Assembly: GCF_008039615.1 (NCBI RefSeq)
Contig: NZ_VDUZ01000025.1
Span: 1 to 64,000, forward strand
DNA: 64,000 bases
Origin: Vineibacter terrae
GTDB taxonomy: Bacteria; Pseudomonadota; Alphaproteobacteria; Reyranellales; Reyranellaceae
Reading direction: 5' to 3'
Shown here: one piece after another, positions 43,605 through 52,157 of the stretch
Numbering within the stretch: position 1 is the stretch's first letter
Layout of the letters: the number at the start of each line of letters is the position of its first letter
Program-made: the position numbers and the translations under genes
Notes under the pieces: generated by a model
Told to the model about the DNA's origin: nothing
Seen by the model: the letters and a program-made list of their open reading frames with translations, nothing else
The model's database searches: none

Positions 43605-44284
43605 CCCAGGCCCGACCGCGACAGCCCGATGTCTGGCTGTTCGATCTCGACAACACCCTCTACCACACGCGCTGCGATCTGTTCGCGCAGACCGACCGGC
43701 GCATGGGCGACTACATCTCGCGCCTGCTCGAGGTGCACTACGACGACGCCAAGCTCATCCAGAAGGGCTACTGGCGCAAGCACGGCACGACGCTGCGCGG
43801 CCTGATGATCGAGCACAAGATCGAGCCCACGGCGTTCCTCGACTACGTGCACGACATCGACTACTCGCCGGTCGAGGCCAGCCCGCGGCTGGACGCGCAG
43901 CTGGGCCGCCTGCCGGGCCGCAAGATCGTGTTCACCAACGGCACGGTGCGGCATGCCGAGCGCGTGCTGGAGCGGCTGGGCGTGACGCCTCATTTCGAGG
44001 CCATCTACGACATCGTGGCGGCCGCCTACGTGCCCAAGCCGGAGATGGTGATCTATCGCGACGTGGTCGGCCGCTACGGAGTCGATCCGGCGCGCGCCAT
44101 GATGCTCGACGACATCGCGGCCAACCTCAAGCCGGCGCATGAGCTGGGCATGGGCACGGTGTGGATCCGCACGCCCGAGAGCCAGGCGCGCGTCGCCGGA
44201 CAGCAGCTGGACCACATCCACCACCAGACCGACGACCTGGTCGAGTGGCTCGACGAATGGCTCGGCCGTCCGGCGGCAGTGTGA
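43598..44284 (+). CDS. HAD-family pyrimidine 5'-nucleotidase
   Basis: A 228-residue HAD phosphatase: motif I WLFDLDNTLYHTRCDLF, motif II VFTNGTVRHAERVL, and motif III/IV YVPKPEMVIYRDVV with MMLDDIAANLKPAHELG. The layout matches the SDT1/PHM8-type pyrimidine 5'-nucleotidases. ATG 43598 overlaps the DUF4126 stop. It is likely co-transcribed with the next gene, 23 bp on. Confidence 0.88.
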   Translation: MVTQARPRQPDVWLFDLDNTLYHTRCDLFAQTDRRMGDYISRLLEVHYDDAKLIQKGYWRKHGTTLRGLMIEHKIEPTAFLDYVHDIDYSPVEASPRLDAQLGRLPGRKIVFTNGTVRHAERVLERLGVTPHFEAIYDIVAAAYVPKPEMVIYRDVVGRYGVDPARAMMLDDIAANLKPAHELGMGTVWIRTPESQARVAGQQLDHIHHQTDDLVEWLDEWLGRPAAV

Positions 44285-44307
44285 GAGCAACACCTCGGAG
44301 GCAGCGG

Positions 44308-45255
44308 ATGAAACTTCTCAGTCTGGGCGCCGGCGCGCTTGGGGGCTACTTCGGCGGACGGCTGCATCAGGCGGGCACCGACGTCACCTTCCTGGTGCGC
44401 GCGGCGCGGGCCGAGAAGCTCAAGGCCGAGGGCCTGCGTATCCAGAGCCCGCGCGGCGATGCGGCGCTGACCGTGAAGACCGTGGGCGACGGCGCGCTGG
44501 GCGGGCCCTACGATATCGTGCTGCTGTCGTGCAAGGCCTATGACCTCGATTCGGCGATGGACGCCATCGCGCCCGCGGTCGGGGTCGACACCGTGGTCGT
44601 GCCGGTGCTCAACGGCATCCGGCACCTCGACGCGCTCGACGTGCGCTTCGGGCGCGAGCGTGTCGTGGGCGGCGTGGCGCGCATCGGCGCCACGCTGTCG
44701 CCCGACGGCGCGGTGGTGCACAGCAGCCCGTTCGCGGCCATCAGCACCGGCGAGCGCGACAAGGGCCGCGCGCCGCGGCCGGTGCTGGTCGAGCTCGCCG
44801 AGGCGCTCAAGCGCGCCGGCGTCGACGGCGGCCTGCATCCCGACATCATGCAGGACATGTGGGACAAGTGGGTGATGCTGGGCACGCTGGCGTCGCTGAC
44901 CTGCGCCTTCCGCGCGCCGGTGGGCGACATCCTGGCCACCAAGGATGGCGAGGCGATCGTGCGCGAGACCATCGCCGAATGCAGCCAGGTCGCGGCGGCT
45001 GCCGGCCACGCGCCGTCGGAGGCGGCGCTGAAGATGGTCGAGGGCATCATGCTGACGCGCGGCTCGATGTTCGCGGCCTCGCTGCTGCACGACGTGGAGC
45101 GCGGCGGCCGGGTCGAGGCCGACCACATTGTGGGCGACCTGCTGGCGCGGGCGGCGGCGGCCGGTATCGCGACTCCCAACCTGCGCTTCGCCTATGCGCA
45201 CCTGCAGGCCTATGAGCGGCGCCGCGCGCGCGAGCGCGCCGGCGAGGCGCTGTAG
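44308..45255 (+). CDS. 2-dehydropantoate 2-reductase family protein
   Basis: A 315-residue ketopantoate-reductase-type protein: KLLSLGAGALGGYFGGRLHQAG (NADPH motif), the Lys in LLSCKAYDLDSAMDAI, PVLNGIRHLDALD, and the C-terminal helical domain DMWDKWVMLGTLASLTCAFRAPVGDIL. PanE makes pantoate for CoA; many paralogues have other substrates. CGGAGG lies 11 bases before ATG 44308. The stop is three bases before a family B repeat. Confidence 0.86.
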   Translation: MKLLSLGAGALGGYFGGRLHQAGTDVTFLVRAARAEKLKAEGLRIQSPRGDAALTVKTVGDGALGGPYDIVLLSCKAYDLDSAMDAIAPAVGVDTVVVPVLNGIRHLDALDVRFGRERVVGGVARIGATLSPDGAVVHSSPFAAISTGERDKGRAPRPVLVELAEALKRAGVDGGLHPDIMQDMWDKWVMLGTLASLTCAFRAPVGDILATKDGEAIVRETIAECSQVAAAAGHAPSEAALKMVEGIMLTRGSMFAASLLHDVERGGRVEADHIVGDLLARAAAAGIATPNLRFAYAHLQAYERRRARERAGEAL

Positions 45256-45258
45256 TTT

Positions 45259-45384
45259 CCTCCCCAACGCAGTTGGGGAGGTGCCCCGAAGGGGCGGAGG
45301 GGAGGCGACGTGGTCCCAGTTATGAAGACCTCGCCGGCTCCCCCTCCGGCCTTCGGCCACCTCCCCCAACTATGTTGGGGGAGG
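45259..45384. repeat. Palindromic repeat, family B (copy 2)
   Basis: Same order as the copy at 42791: CCTCCCCAAC / GTTGGGGAGG, CCCCGAAGGGG, CTCCCCCTCCGGCCTTCGGCC, then CCTCCCCCAAC / GTTGGGGGAGG. The outer loops differ (GCA, TATG). It lies between convergent genes. Confidence 0.85.
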
Positions 45385-45392
45385 ACGAGAAT

Positions 45393-46064
45393 TCACGGCA
45401 GGTGCTTGCTGAAGAATTCCAGCGTGCGGCCGTAGGCGGTCTTGGCGGCGGTGACGTCGTAGCTGCCGCGCTCGTCGCAGTGGAAGCCGTGGTCGGCCGG
45501 GTAGTCGTAGATGGTCACGTCCTTGTGCAGCGCGCGCAGCTCGTTGACGTGGGTCATCGGGATGTGCGCGTCCTTGTCGCCGAAATGCAGCATGGTGGGA
45601 CACTTCGGCTGTTCGGCCTTGGCGCCGTGGATGCCGCCGCCGTAGTAGCCGACCGCGACGTCGACCGGCAGGCGGCAGGCGCTGAGCCAGGTGATGGTGC
45701 CGCCCCAGCAGAAGCCGGTGATGCCCACCTTCTTGGCGCCGCGCGCCTTGAGCGCGTCGATCGCGGCCTGCACGTCGGCCAGCGGCTTGTCGACGCCCAG
45801 GCCCATCACGTGGCCGCGGCCCTCGGCGATGGTCTCGGCGGTGTAGCCCAGCTCGATGCCGGGCTTGATGCGGTCGAAGAACTGCGGCGCCAGCGCGACA
45901 TAGCCGTCGGCCGCCAGCCGGTCGGTGACGGCCTTGATGTGATGGTTGACGCCGAAAATCTCCATCACGACGATCACGTGGCCCTTGGGCGTGCCGGCCG
46001 GCGTCGCCAGATAGCCGCCGATCTCGTTGCCGTCCGTGGCCTTCAGCCGAATGGTCTCAGCCAT
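45393..46064 (-). CDS. Dienelactone hydrolase family protein
   Basis: A 223-residue alpha/beta hydrolase: VIVVMEIFGVNHHIKAVTDRLAADGYVALAPQFFDR, the nucleophile Cys in GITGFCWGGTITW, the Asp in DKDAHIP and the His in ADHGFHCDERGSY. Cys instead of Ser is typical of dienelactone hydrolase. It opens a dienelactone in aromatic catabolism, or acts on other esters. ATG 46064 has AGGAGG upstream. It ends eight bases from repeat B2. Confidence 0.88.
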   Translation of the reverse strand: MAETIRLKATDGNEIGGYLATPAGTPKGHVIVVMEIFGVNHHIKAVTDRLAADGYVALAPQFFDRIKPGIELGYTAETIAEGRGHVMGLGVDKPLADVQAAIDALKARGAKKVGITGFCWGGTITWLSACRLPVDVAVGYYGGGIHGAKAEQPKCPTMLHFGDKDAHIPMTHVNELRALHKDVTIYDYPADHGFHCDERGSYDVTAAKTAYGRTLEFFSKHLP

Positions 46065-46164
46065 GCGCTCCTCCTGGAAAGGGACGCGGGACAGTACAAT
46101 TATCTTGTCCCGCTCCGCACGAATCCGTTTGAGCATGGCCGGGCTGCGCCGGTAAACGGCGGCC

Positions 46165-46797
46165 ATGTACATACCGGCGCATTTCGACCTCAAGGACCTC
46201 GCCGCGGCGCAGGCCCTGATGCGCGCCCGCTCGTTCGCGACTCTCGTGAGCACGGGCGAGGACGGCGCGCCCTTCGTCACGCACCTGCCGCTGCTGCTGC
46301 AGGACGATGCGGCCGCGCCGCATGGCAGGCTGATCGGCCACGTGGCGCGGCCCAACCCGCACTGGCGGCTGTTCGATCGCGGCGCGCCCAGCCTGGCCGT
46401 GTTCCACGGTCCGCACGCCTACATCTCGCCCAACTGGTACACCAGCCCGAACCTGGTCCCGACGTGGAACTACACGGCCGTGCACGCCTACGGCACGCCG
46501 CGGATCCTCGCCGACAGCAACCAAGCGCTGGCCGTGGTCGAGCAGCTCGCCGCTTGGTTCGAGGCGTCGCTGCCGCAGCCCTGGAGCACGGCCAGGCTGC
46601 CGCCGGGCAACGCGCTGGCGCAGATGCGGGGCATCGTCGCTTTCGAGATGCCGATCGAGCGGCTCGAGGCCAAGGCCAAGGTCGGCCAGAACCGGCTCGC
46701 GGCCGATCAGCGTTCGGCCGCCGACGCGCTCGCGGCGCAAGGCGGCGAGGACAACACCGCGATCGCTGCGCTCATGCGGGGCACGCCGCGTGGATGA
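46165..46797 (+). CDS. FMN-binding negative regulator, PaiB family
   Basis: A 210-residue protein: MYIPAHFDLKDLAAAQALMRARSFATLVSTGEDGAPFVTHLPLLL, VFHGPHAYISPNWYTSPNLVPTWNYTAVHAYG, then GIVAFEMPIERLEAKAKVGQNR. It is a split-barrel flavin-reductase-like fold of the PaiB family, named from a Bacillus sporulation repressor but widely distributed. ATG 46165 fits the family start. It overlaps oxyR tail to tail by 26 bases. Confidence 0.86.
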   Translation: MYIPAHFDLKDLAAAQALMRARSFATLVSTGEDGAPFVTHLPLLLQDDAAAPHGRLIGHVARPNPHWRLFDRGAPSLAVFHGPHAYISPNWYTSPNLVPTWNYTAVHAYGTPRILADSNQALAVVEQLAAWFEASLPQPWSTARLPPGNALAQMRGIVAFEMPIERLEAKAKVGQNRLAADQRSAADALAAQGGEDNTAIAALMRGTPRG

Positions 46798-47674
46798 CGT
46801 CGCCTAGCAGCCGGTAGCTCTGCGCCTGCGCCGAGCTGGCGCGCCAGGCCAGGCCGATGGTGCGGCTGGCGTCCGGCCCGGCCAGCGGCCGCGTCGCGAT
46901 GCGCGTGCCGCGCAGGGCGCCGGCGCGCACCGCCAGCATCGGCAGCAAGGTCACGCCCAGCCCTGAATCGACCATGTGGATCAGCGTCGACAGGCTGGTC
47001 GCCTCGACCGCCTGGCCGGTGGCGCTGCGGCCCAGGCCGCAGGCCGACAGCGCGTGCTGGCGCAGGCAGTGGCCGTCGGCCAGCAGCAGCAGGGTCGCGC
47101 CCGCCAGCGAGTCGGGCGACACGGTCTGCTGCCGCAGCAGGGCATGGCCCTCGGGCGCAGCGACGACGAACGGATCCTCCAGCACCGGCAGTGTCGTGAG
47201 CCGCGGCAGGTCGTAGGGCAGGGCCAGCACCGCCACGTCCAGGGCCCCGGCCGACAGGCGCTCGATCAGGCGTGCGGTCTGGTCCTCGACCAGGAACGGC
47301 TGCAGCGCCGGGTAGCGCGCGCGCAGCTGCGGCAGCAGGCTCGGCAGCAGATAGGGGCCGATGGTCGGGATGATCCCGATCCGCAGCGGCCCGCTCAACG
47401 GCTCGGCCAGGCCGCGCGCGACGTCGACCAGGTCCGCGGCCTCGGCCAGCAGCCGGCGGGCGCGCACCACGATCTCGGCCCCGACCACCGTCAGCGCCGC
47501 CGTGCGCCGGTCGCGCTCGATCAGCATCGCACCCAAGGTCGTTTCAAGCTCCTTGAGCCCGGCGCTCAAGGTCGACTGGGTCACGAAGCAGCGCTGCGCC
47601 GCGCGGCCGAAATGGCCCGTATCCGCGATGGCGACGAGATACTGCAGCTGGCGCAGGCTGGGCAATCCTTTCAT
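46772..47674 (-). CDS. oxyR: OxyR-type LysR hydrogen-peroxide regulator
   Basis: A 300-residue LysR protein: an N-terminal winged helix LRQLQYLVAIADTGHFGRAAQRCFVTQSTLSAGLKELE, and the effector domain with DGHCLRQHALSAC. Cys203 and Cys212 keep the nine-residue spacing of the redox pair in E. coli OxyR. Peroxide makes the disulfide and activates antioxidant genes. It is divergent from ahpC with 114 bases between, where two dyads sit. ATG 47674 follows the family start. Confidence 0.88.
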   Translation of the reverse strand: MKGLPSLRQLQYLVAIADTGHFGRAAQRCFVTQSTLSAGLKELETTLGAMLIERDRRTAALTVVGAEIVVRARRLLAEAADLVDVARGLAEPLSGPLRIGIIPTIGPYLLPSLLPQLRARYPALQPFLVEDQTARLIERLSAGALDVAVLALPYDLPRLTTLPVLEDPFVVAAPEGHALLRQQTVSPDSLAGATLLLLADGHCLRQHALSACGLGRSATGQAVEATSLSTLIHMVDSGLGVTLLPMLAVRAGALRGTRIATRPLAGPDASRTIGLAWRASSAQAQSYRLLGDVIHAACPA

Positions 47675-47711
47675 CGAAATTTCCGATCACCATGACCAAT
47701 TCAATTCATTG

Positions 47712-47740
47712 GATAATACATTGTATTGCGATTAATTATC
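47712..47740. promoter_or_regulatory. OxyR/ahpC intergenic dyads
   Basis: GATAAT (47712) with ATTATC (47735) as an outer dyad, and AATACA-T-TGTATT (47715-47727) as a perfect inner dyad. A CCAAT...ATTGG pair lies just before. The gap is AT-rich compared with its surroundings and is the likely OxyR-controlled promoter region. Confidence 0.5.
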
Positions 47741-47788
47741 AAGTGTCCCTGGAGGACACACGAAACCAGCCCTTCGAAGGAGCAAACC

Positions 47789-48331
47789 ATGCTGACTGTT
47801 GGCGACAAGCTGCCTGCGTTCGACCTCAAGGCCGTCGTCTCGACCGATCCGAAGACGGCGTTCACCGACATCTCCGATCGCAGCAACGGCGGGAAGTGGC
47901 GCGTGATCTTCTTCTGGCCGAAGGACTTCACCTTCGTCTGCCCGACCGAGATCGCGGCGTTCGGCAAGCTGAACGGCGACTTCGCCGACCGCGACGCAGT
48001 GGTCTACGGCGTCAGCACCGACAGCGAGTTCGTGCACCTGGCCTGGCGCCAGAACCATCCCGACCTGAAGGCGCTGCCGTTCGCGATGCTGGCCGACATC
48101 AAGCGCGAGCTGTCGAGCGCGTTCGGCATCCTCGACAAGCAGGAAGGCGTGGCGCTGCGTGCGACCTTCATCGTCGACCCCGAAGGCGTGATCCGCTTCG
48201 TGTCGGTCAATGACCTCAGCGTCGGCCGCAATCCTCAGGAGGTCCTGCGCGTGCTCGACGCGCTGCAGACCGACGAGCTCTGCCCCTGCAACTGGCAGAA
48301 GGGTGACGCGGTGCTGAAGCCCGCCGCCTGA
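47789..48331 (+). CDS. ahpC: AhpC-type peroxiredoxin
   Basis: A 180-residue two-Cys peroxiredoxin: [20 protein letters not shown] with the peroxidatic Cys51, and [10 protein letters not shown] with resolving Cys residues 165/167. The double Cys near the end is typical of the AhpC subgroup reduced by AhpD. It reduces peroxides. GAAGGAGC lies nine bases before ATG 47789. ahpD follows 85 bp later; oxyR is divergent. Confidence 0.92.
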   Translation: MLTVGDKLPAFDLKAVVSTDPKTAFTDISDRSNGGKWRVIFFWPKDFTFVCPTEIAAFGKLNGDFADRDAVVYGVSTDSEFVHLAWRQNHPDLKALPFAMLADIKRELSSAFGILDKQEGVALRATFIVDPEGVIRFVSVNDLSVGRNPQEVLRVLDALQTDELCPCNWQKGDAVLKPAA

Positions 48332-48416
48332 TGCCATGGACGCCGGCTCCGGATCTCCTTCGCGGGCCGGCGTCCTCTCCCCCTCCCTGCAACATCATCC
48401 GATCCGGAGCCGCACC

Positions 48417-48974
48417 ATGTCCCTGGAGAACCTGAAGAACGCGCTGCCCGACTACGCGCGCGACCTGAAGCTCAACCTCTCGAGCCTGGCGGCTGAGCCG
48501 TCCCTGACCGTGCAGCAGCGTGCGGGAACCTTCGTGGCGGCGGCCCTGGCCAGCCGCAACGACGCGACGCTGCGCGCTATCGTGGCCGAGTTCGCGCCGC
48601 AGCTCTCATCCGAGGCGCTGAACGGCGCCAAGATCGCGGCCGCGATCATGGGGATGAACAACATCTACTACCGCTTCGTTCACCTCGTGGGTGGCGACTA
48701 TAAGACGCTGCCTGCCAAGCTGCGCATGAACGCGATCGCCAAGCCCGGTGTCGAGAAGGTCGATTTCGAGCTGTGGTCGCTTGCCGTCTCGGCCGTGAAC
48801 GGCTGCGGCATGTGCCTGGAGGCGCACGAGCACGAGCTGCGCAAGGCCGGCTTGGGCGCCGAGCAGATCCAGGCCGCGGTGCGCATCGCCGCGACCGTCC
48901 ACGCCATCGCCGTGACGTTGGAGGGCGAGCACGCCCTGTCTGAAGCTGCGCCGGCCCTGCCGACGGCAGCCTGA
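48417..48974 (+). CDS. ahpD: AhpD alkylhydroperoxidase
   Basis: A 185-residue protein: [36 protein letters not shown], and the active site [18 protein letters not shown]. Glu118, Cys130, Cys133 and His137 fall at the numbers known for the M. tuberculosis enzyme. It reduces AhpC. The ATG at 48417 lies 85 bases after ahpC. Downstream is a catalase remnant. Confidence 0.92.
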   Translation: MSLENLKNALPDYARDLKLNLSSLAAEPSLTVQQRAGTFVAAALASRNDATLRAIVAEFAPQLSSEALNGAKIAAAIMGMNNIYYRFVHLVGGDYKTLPAKLRMNAIAKPGVEKVDFELWSLAVSAVNGCGMCLEAHEHELRKAGLGAEQIQAAVRIAATVHAIAVTLEGEHALSEAAPALPTAA

Positions 48975-49040
48975 GCATCAATCCGACATCAGCCAGCCAA
49001 TGGAGGAGCCAGCCATGTCGTCATCCGAGCGGCCGTGGTC

Positions 49041-49225
49041 GGCAATGACCGCGAGAGCGCGCAGCGCGATCTGTTCGAGGCCATCGAGCGCGGCGACTAT
49101 CCGCGCTGGCGGATGTGCGTGCAGGTGATGCCGGAGAAGGACGCCGCCAGCTACCGCTTCAATCCGTTCGACCTCACCAGGTGTGGCCGCATGCCGACTA
49201 CCCCCTGATCGAGGTCGGCGTCATG
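49041..49225 (+). pseudogene. Catalase fragment with frameshift
   Basis: The frame from 49041 reads [19 protein letters not shown], then [20 protein letters not shown] and FDLT. One base is missing at about 49179, and the next frame continues [16 protein letters not shown]. This is the middle of a clade-type heme catalase ([22 protein letters not shown] region). The N-terminal catalytic His and the C-terminal heme Tyr are absent, and the remnant runs straight into the 3' end of ychF on the other strand. It is what is left of a katA-type gene beside oxyR-ahpCD. Confidence 0.8.
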
Positions 49226-49227
49226 GA

Positions 49228-50325
49228 CTACACGTTGAAGCGGAAGTGGAAGATGTCGCCGTCCTTCACGACGTAGTCCTTGCCTTCCAGGCGCATCTTG
49301 CCGGCGTCCTTGGCTCCCTGCTCGCCGTTGCAGGCGACGAAATCGTCGTAGCCGATGGTCTCGGCGCGGATGAAGCCCTTCTCGAAGTCGGTATGAATTG
49401 CGCCCGCGGCCTGCGGCGCCTTGCTGCCGCGCTTCACGGTCCAGGCATGCGCCTCCTTGGGCCCGATCGTGAAGAAGGTCACGAGATCGAGCAGTTCGTA
49501 GCCGGCCGCGATCACGCGGTTGAGGCCGGTGTCGTGCAGGCCCAGCGATTCGAGGTAGTCGCCCTGGTCGGCAGCCGGGAGCTGCGCCACCTCGGCCTCG
49601 ATGGCCGCCGAGATGATGACGAAGGGTGCGCCCACCGATCTGGCGTATTCGGCCGCCTTGGCGCTGACCGCATTGCCGGCGGCGGCCGAGCCTTCGTCGA
49701 CATTGAGCACGAACATCTGCGGCTTGGCCGTCAGAAGCTGCATGCGGCGCACCGTCGGCAGCTCCTCGTTCGAGAACGCGACCGTGCGCGCCGGCTTGCC
49801 TTCGCGCAGCGCCGCGACGATGCGCTCCATGATCACAGCTTCAGCGCCGGCTTCCTTGTCGCCGCTCTTGGCCTTCTTCTGCAGGTTGGGCAGGCGCTTC
49901 TCCAGGCTTTCGAGATCGGCCAGCATCAGCTCGGTCTCGATGATCTCGGCATCGCGCACCGGATCGACATGGCCCGCGACATGCGTGACATCGCTGTCCT
50001 CGAAGCAGCGCAGCACCTGGGCGATGGCATCCACCTCGCGGATGTTGCCCAGGAACTGGTTGCCCAGGCCCTCGCCCTTGCTGGCGCCCTTCACCAGGCC
50101 GGCGATGTCGACGAATTCCAGCTGGGTCGGCACGATCTTCGCCGACCCTTCGACCTTGGCCAGGATTTCCAGGCGCGGGTCCGGCACTGACACGCGCCCG
50201 ACATTGGGCTCGATGGTGCAGAAGGGATAGTTGGCCGCCTGCGCCGCCTGGGTGGCGGTCAGGGCGTTGAAAAGCGTCGACTTGCCGACATTGGGCAGGC
50301 CGACGATGCCGCAGTTGAAGCCCAT
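49228..50325 (-). CDS. ychF: YchF/Obg-like ATPase
   Basis: A 365-residue P-loop protein: CGIVGLPNVGKSTLFNALT, the switch region FVDIAGLVKGASKGEGLGNQFLGNIREVDA, the coiled domain, and a TGS-like C-terminal domain (LVTFFTIGPKEAHAWTVKRGSKAPQAAGAIHTDFEKGFIRAE). YchF binds ATP rather than GTP and acts in stress and translation control. In many alphaproteobacteria it follows pth; here a plus-strand gene separates them. ATG 50325. Confidence 0.95.
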   Translation of the reverse strand: MGFNCGIVGLPNVGKSTLFNALTATQAAQAANYPFCTIEPNVGRVSVPDPRLEILAKVEGSAKIVPTQLEFVDIAGLVKGASKGEGLGNQFLGNIREVDAIAQVLRCFEDSDVTHVAGHVDPVRDAEIIETELMLADLESLEKRLPNLQKKAKSGDKEAGAEAVIMERIVAALREGKPARTVAFSNEELPTVRRMQLLTAKPQMFVLNVDEGSAAAGNAVSAKAAEYARSVGAPFVIISAAIEAEVAQLPAADQGDYLESLGLHDTGLNRVIAAGYELLDLVTFFTIGPKEAHAWTVKRGSKAPQAAGAIHTDFEKGFIRAETIGYDDFVACNGEQGAKDAGKMRLEGKDYVVKDGDIFHFRFNV

Positions 50326-50470
50326 GGGAAGAGGATATCCGGGTCGGAGAGGTGGCGAGGCCGATATAGGACGCGGCGCGCGAGGTCAACCCATCGCCCC
50401 TTACAGGACGTGGTAAACATGCCCACAATGCAGGTCCGACGGATATCCAGCGTACGCGAAGGGGTGTGGG

Positions 50471-51517
50471 ATGCGTGTTGTGACGACGGTGCCGCAAGAC
50501 GATCTGCGTAATACTGCCGCAGTCGCCCGCCAGGCGGAGGCAGCCGGCTTCGATGGTCTGATCACCCTGGAGAACCGCCACGATCCGTTCCTGGCACACG
50601 CCGTGGCGGCGCTGGCGACAGAGCGGATCGAGCTGGGGACCGCGGTCGCGATCGCCTTTCCGCGCAGCCCGATGGTGGTGGCCAATGCCTGCTGGGATCT
50701 GCAGGTCACCTCGCGCGGCCGCTTCGTGCTGGGCCTGGGGCCGCAGATCCGGCCGCACAACGAGAAGCGCTTCAGCGTGCCGTGGTCGGCGCCGGCGCCG
50801 CGCATGCGCGACTACGTGAACGCGCTGCGCGCCATCTGGACCGCCTGGGAGAAGGGCACGAAGCTGGATTACCGCGGCACGCACTACACTTTCACACTGA
50901 TGACGCCCAACTTCGTGCCGCCGTCGCGCGGCTTTCGGATGGTGCCCATCACCCTGGCGGCGGTCGGCGAGCACACGCTGCGGCTGGCAGGCGAACTGGC
51001 CGACGGGGTGCGGCTGCACTCGTTCTGCACGCGGCGCTATCTCGAGGAGGCTGTGCTGCCGCGTCTGCACGAAGGGCTGGCGCGCAACAATCGCAGCCGC
51101 AGCCAGCTCGAGATCACCGGCGGCGGCTTCATTGCCACTGGACCCGATGCGGCGTCGGTGGCCAAGGCGGTCGAGTTCGTGCGCATGCGCGTCGCCTTCT
51201 ACGGATCGACCCCGGCCTACTGGCCCGTGCTGGAGCTGCATGGGCTGGGTGATCTGGCGCGCAAGCTGAACGCCATGTCGAAGCAGGGCCAGTGGACCGG
51301 GATGACCGCCGCCATCCCGGATGATGTGGTGCATCTGTTCGCCGCCGTCGGCACGCACCAGGAAATCGCCGGCGTGGTGGCGCAGCGCTTTGGGGGACTG
51401 GTCGATACGATCTATGCCAGCGCCAACTCGGCGATGCAGTCGGACCTGCCGCCGGATGTGCTTCAGGACATCCACAAGCTGCCGACGGCGTTCACGGGCT
51501 ATGTGACGCCGTGGTGA
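50471..51517 (+). CDS. LLM-class (luciferase-like) oxidoreductase, F420-type family
   Basis: A 348-residue TIM-barrel protein: AARQAEAAGFDGLITLENRHDPFLAHAVAALATERIELGTAVAIAFPRSPMVVA, FVLGLGPQIRPHNEKRF, and AVGEHTLRLAGELADGVRLHSF. It belongs to the luciferase-like family annotated as F420-dependent, although the cofactor may be FMN here. GGTGTGGG precedes ATG 50471. It is a single plus-strand gene inside the pth-ychF group. The substrate is unknown. Confidence 0.85.
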   Translation: MRVVTTVPQDDLRNTAAVARQAEAAGFDGLITLENRHDPFLAHAVAALATERIELGTAVAIAFPRSPMVVANACWDLQVTSRGRFVLGLGPQIRPHNEKRFSVPWSAPAPRMRDYVNALRAIWTAWEKGTKLDYRGTHYTFTLMTPNFVPPSRGFRMVPITLAAVGEHTLRLAGELADGVRLHSFCTRRYLEEAVLPRLHEGLARNNRSRSQLEITGGGFIATGPDAASVAKAVEFVRMRVAFYGSTPAYWPVLELHGLGDLARKLNAMSKQGQWTGMTAAIPDDVVHLFAAVGTHQEIAGVVAQRFGGLVDTIYASANSAMQSDLPPDVLQDIHKLPTAFTGYVTPW

Positions 51518-51521
51518 CGGC

Positions 51522-52130
51522 TCAGCCTTTCTTGTCAGGCTTCTCCGGCGGCGGGTTCACCAGATATGCCACGCGGCTCATGAACTTCTCGTCGTCGACC
51601 TTGCCGCCGCTCGCCAGCAGCGGCGCCTCGCTGGCAATGGCGTCCAGCACCTTGGGCAGCCAGCTCTCGCGCTCGGCCTTGCTGAAATCCTGCAGCACAT
51701 AGCCGTAGACAAGGTCCTTGTGGCCGGGATGGCCGATGCCGATGCGCACGCGTCTATAGTCGTTGCCCAGATGCGCATCGATGTCGCGGATGCCGTTGTG
51801 GCCGCCGGCACCGCCGCCCGTCTTGACGCGCACCTTGCCGGGCGCGAGGTCGAGCTCATCGTGGAAGACGACCACATCGCTCAGCGCGATCTTGTGGAAG
51901 CGCGCGGCTTCGCCGACCGACTGGCCTGAATCGTTCATGTAGGTCATCGGCTTGAGCGCCAGCGCCCGCTGGCCGTCGAGCGTGCCCTCGGCGACCTCAC
52001 CCTGGAAGCGCTTGCGCCATGCCGAAAAGCCATGGCGGCGGACCAGCAGGTCCACCGCCATGAAGCCGACATTGTGGCGCTGCGCTGCGTGCCTGGGCCC
52101 GGGATTGCCGAGCCCTACGAGCAGGAGCAT
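51522..52130 (-). CDS. pth: Peptidyl-tRNA hydrolase
   Basis: A 202-residue enzyme: [28 protein letters not shown] with the catalytic His, [51 protein letters not shown] with the Asp. It recycles stalled peptidyl-tRNA and is essential in bacteria. It starts 27 bases after rplY on the same strand. Confidence 0.96.
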   Translation of the reverse strand: MLLLVGLGNPGPRHAAQRHNVGFMAVDLLVRRHGFSAWRKRFQGEVAEGTLDGQRALALKPMTYMNDSGQSVGEAARFHKIALSDVVVFHDELDLAPGKVRVKTGGGAGGHNGIRDIDAHLGNDYRRVRIGIGHPGHKDLVYGYVLQDFSKAERESWLPKVLDAIASEAPLLASGGKVDDEKFMSRVAYLVNPPPEKPDKKG

Positions 52131-52157
52131 GGCAGCGTCGGAACCGGATCGGTCCGC

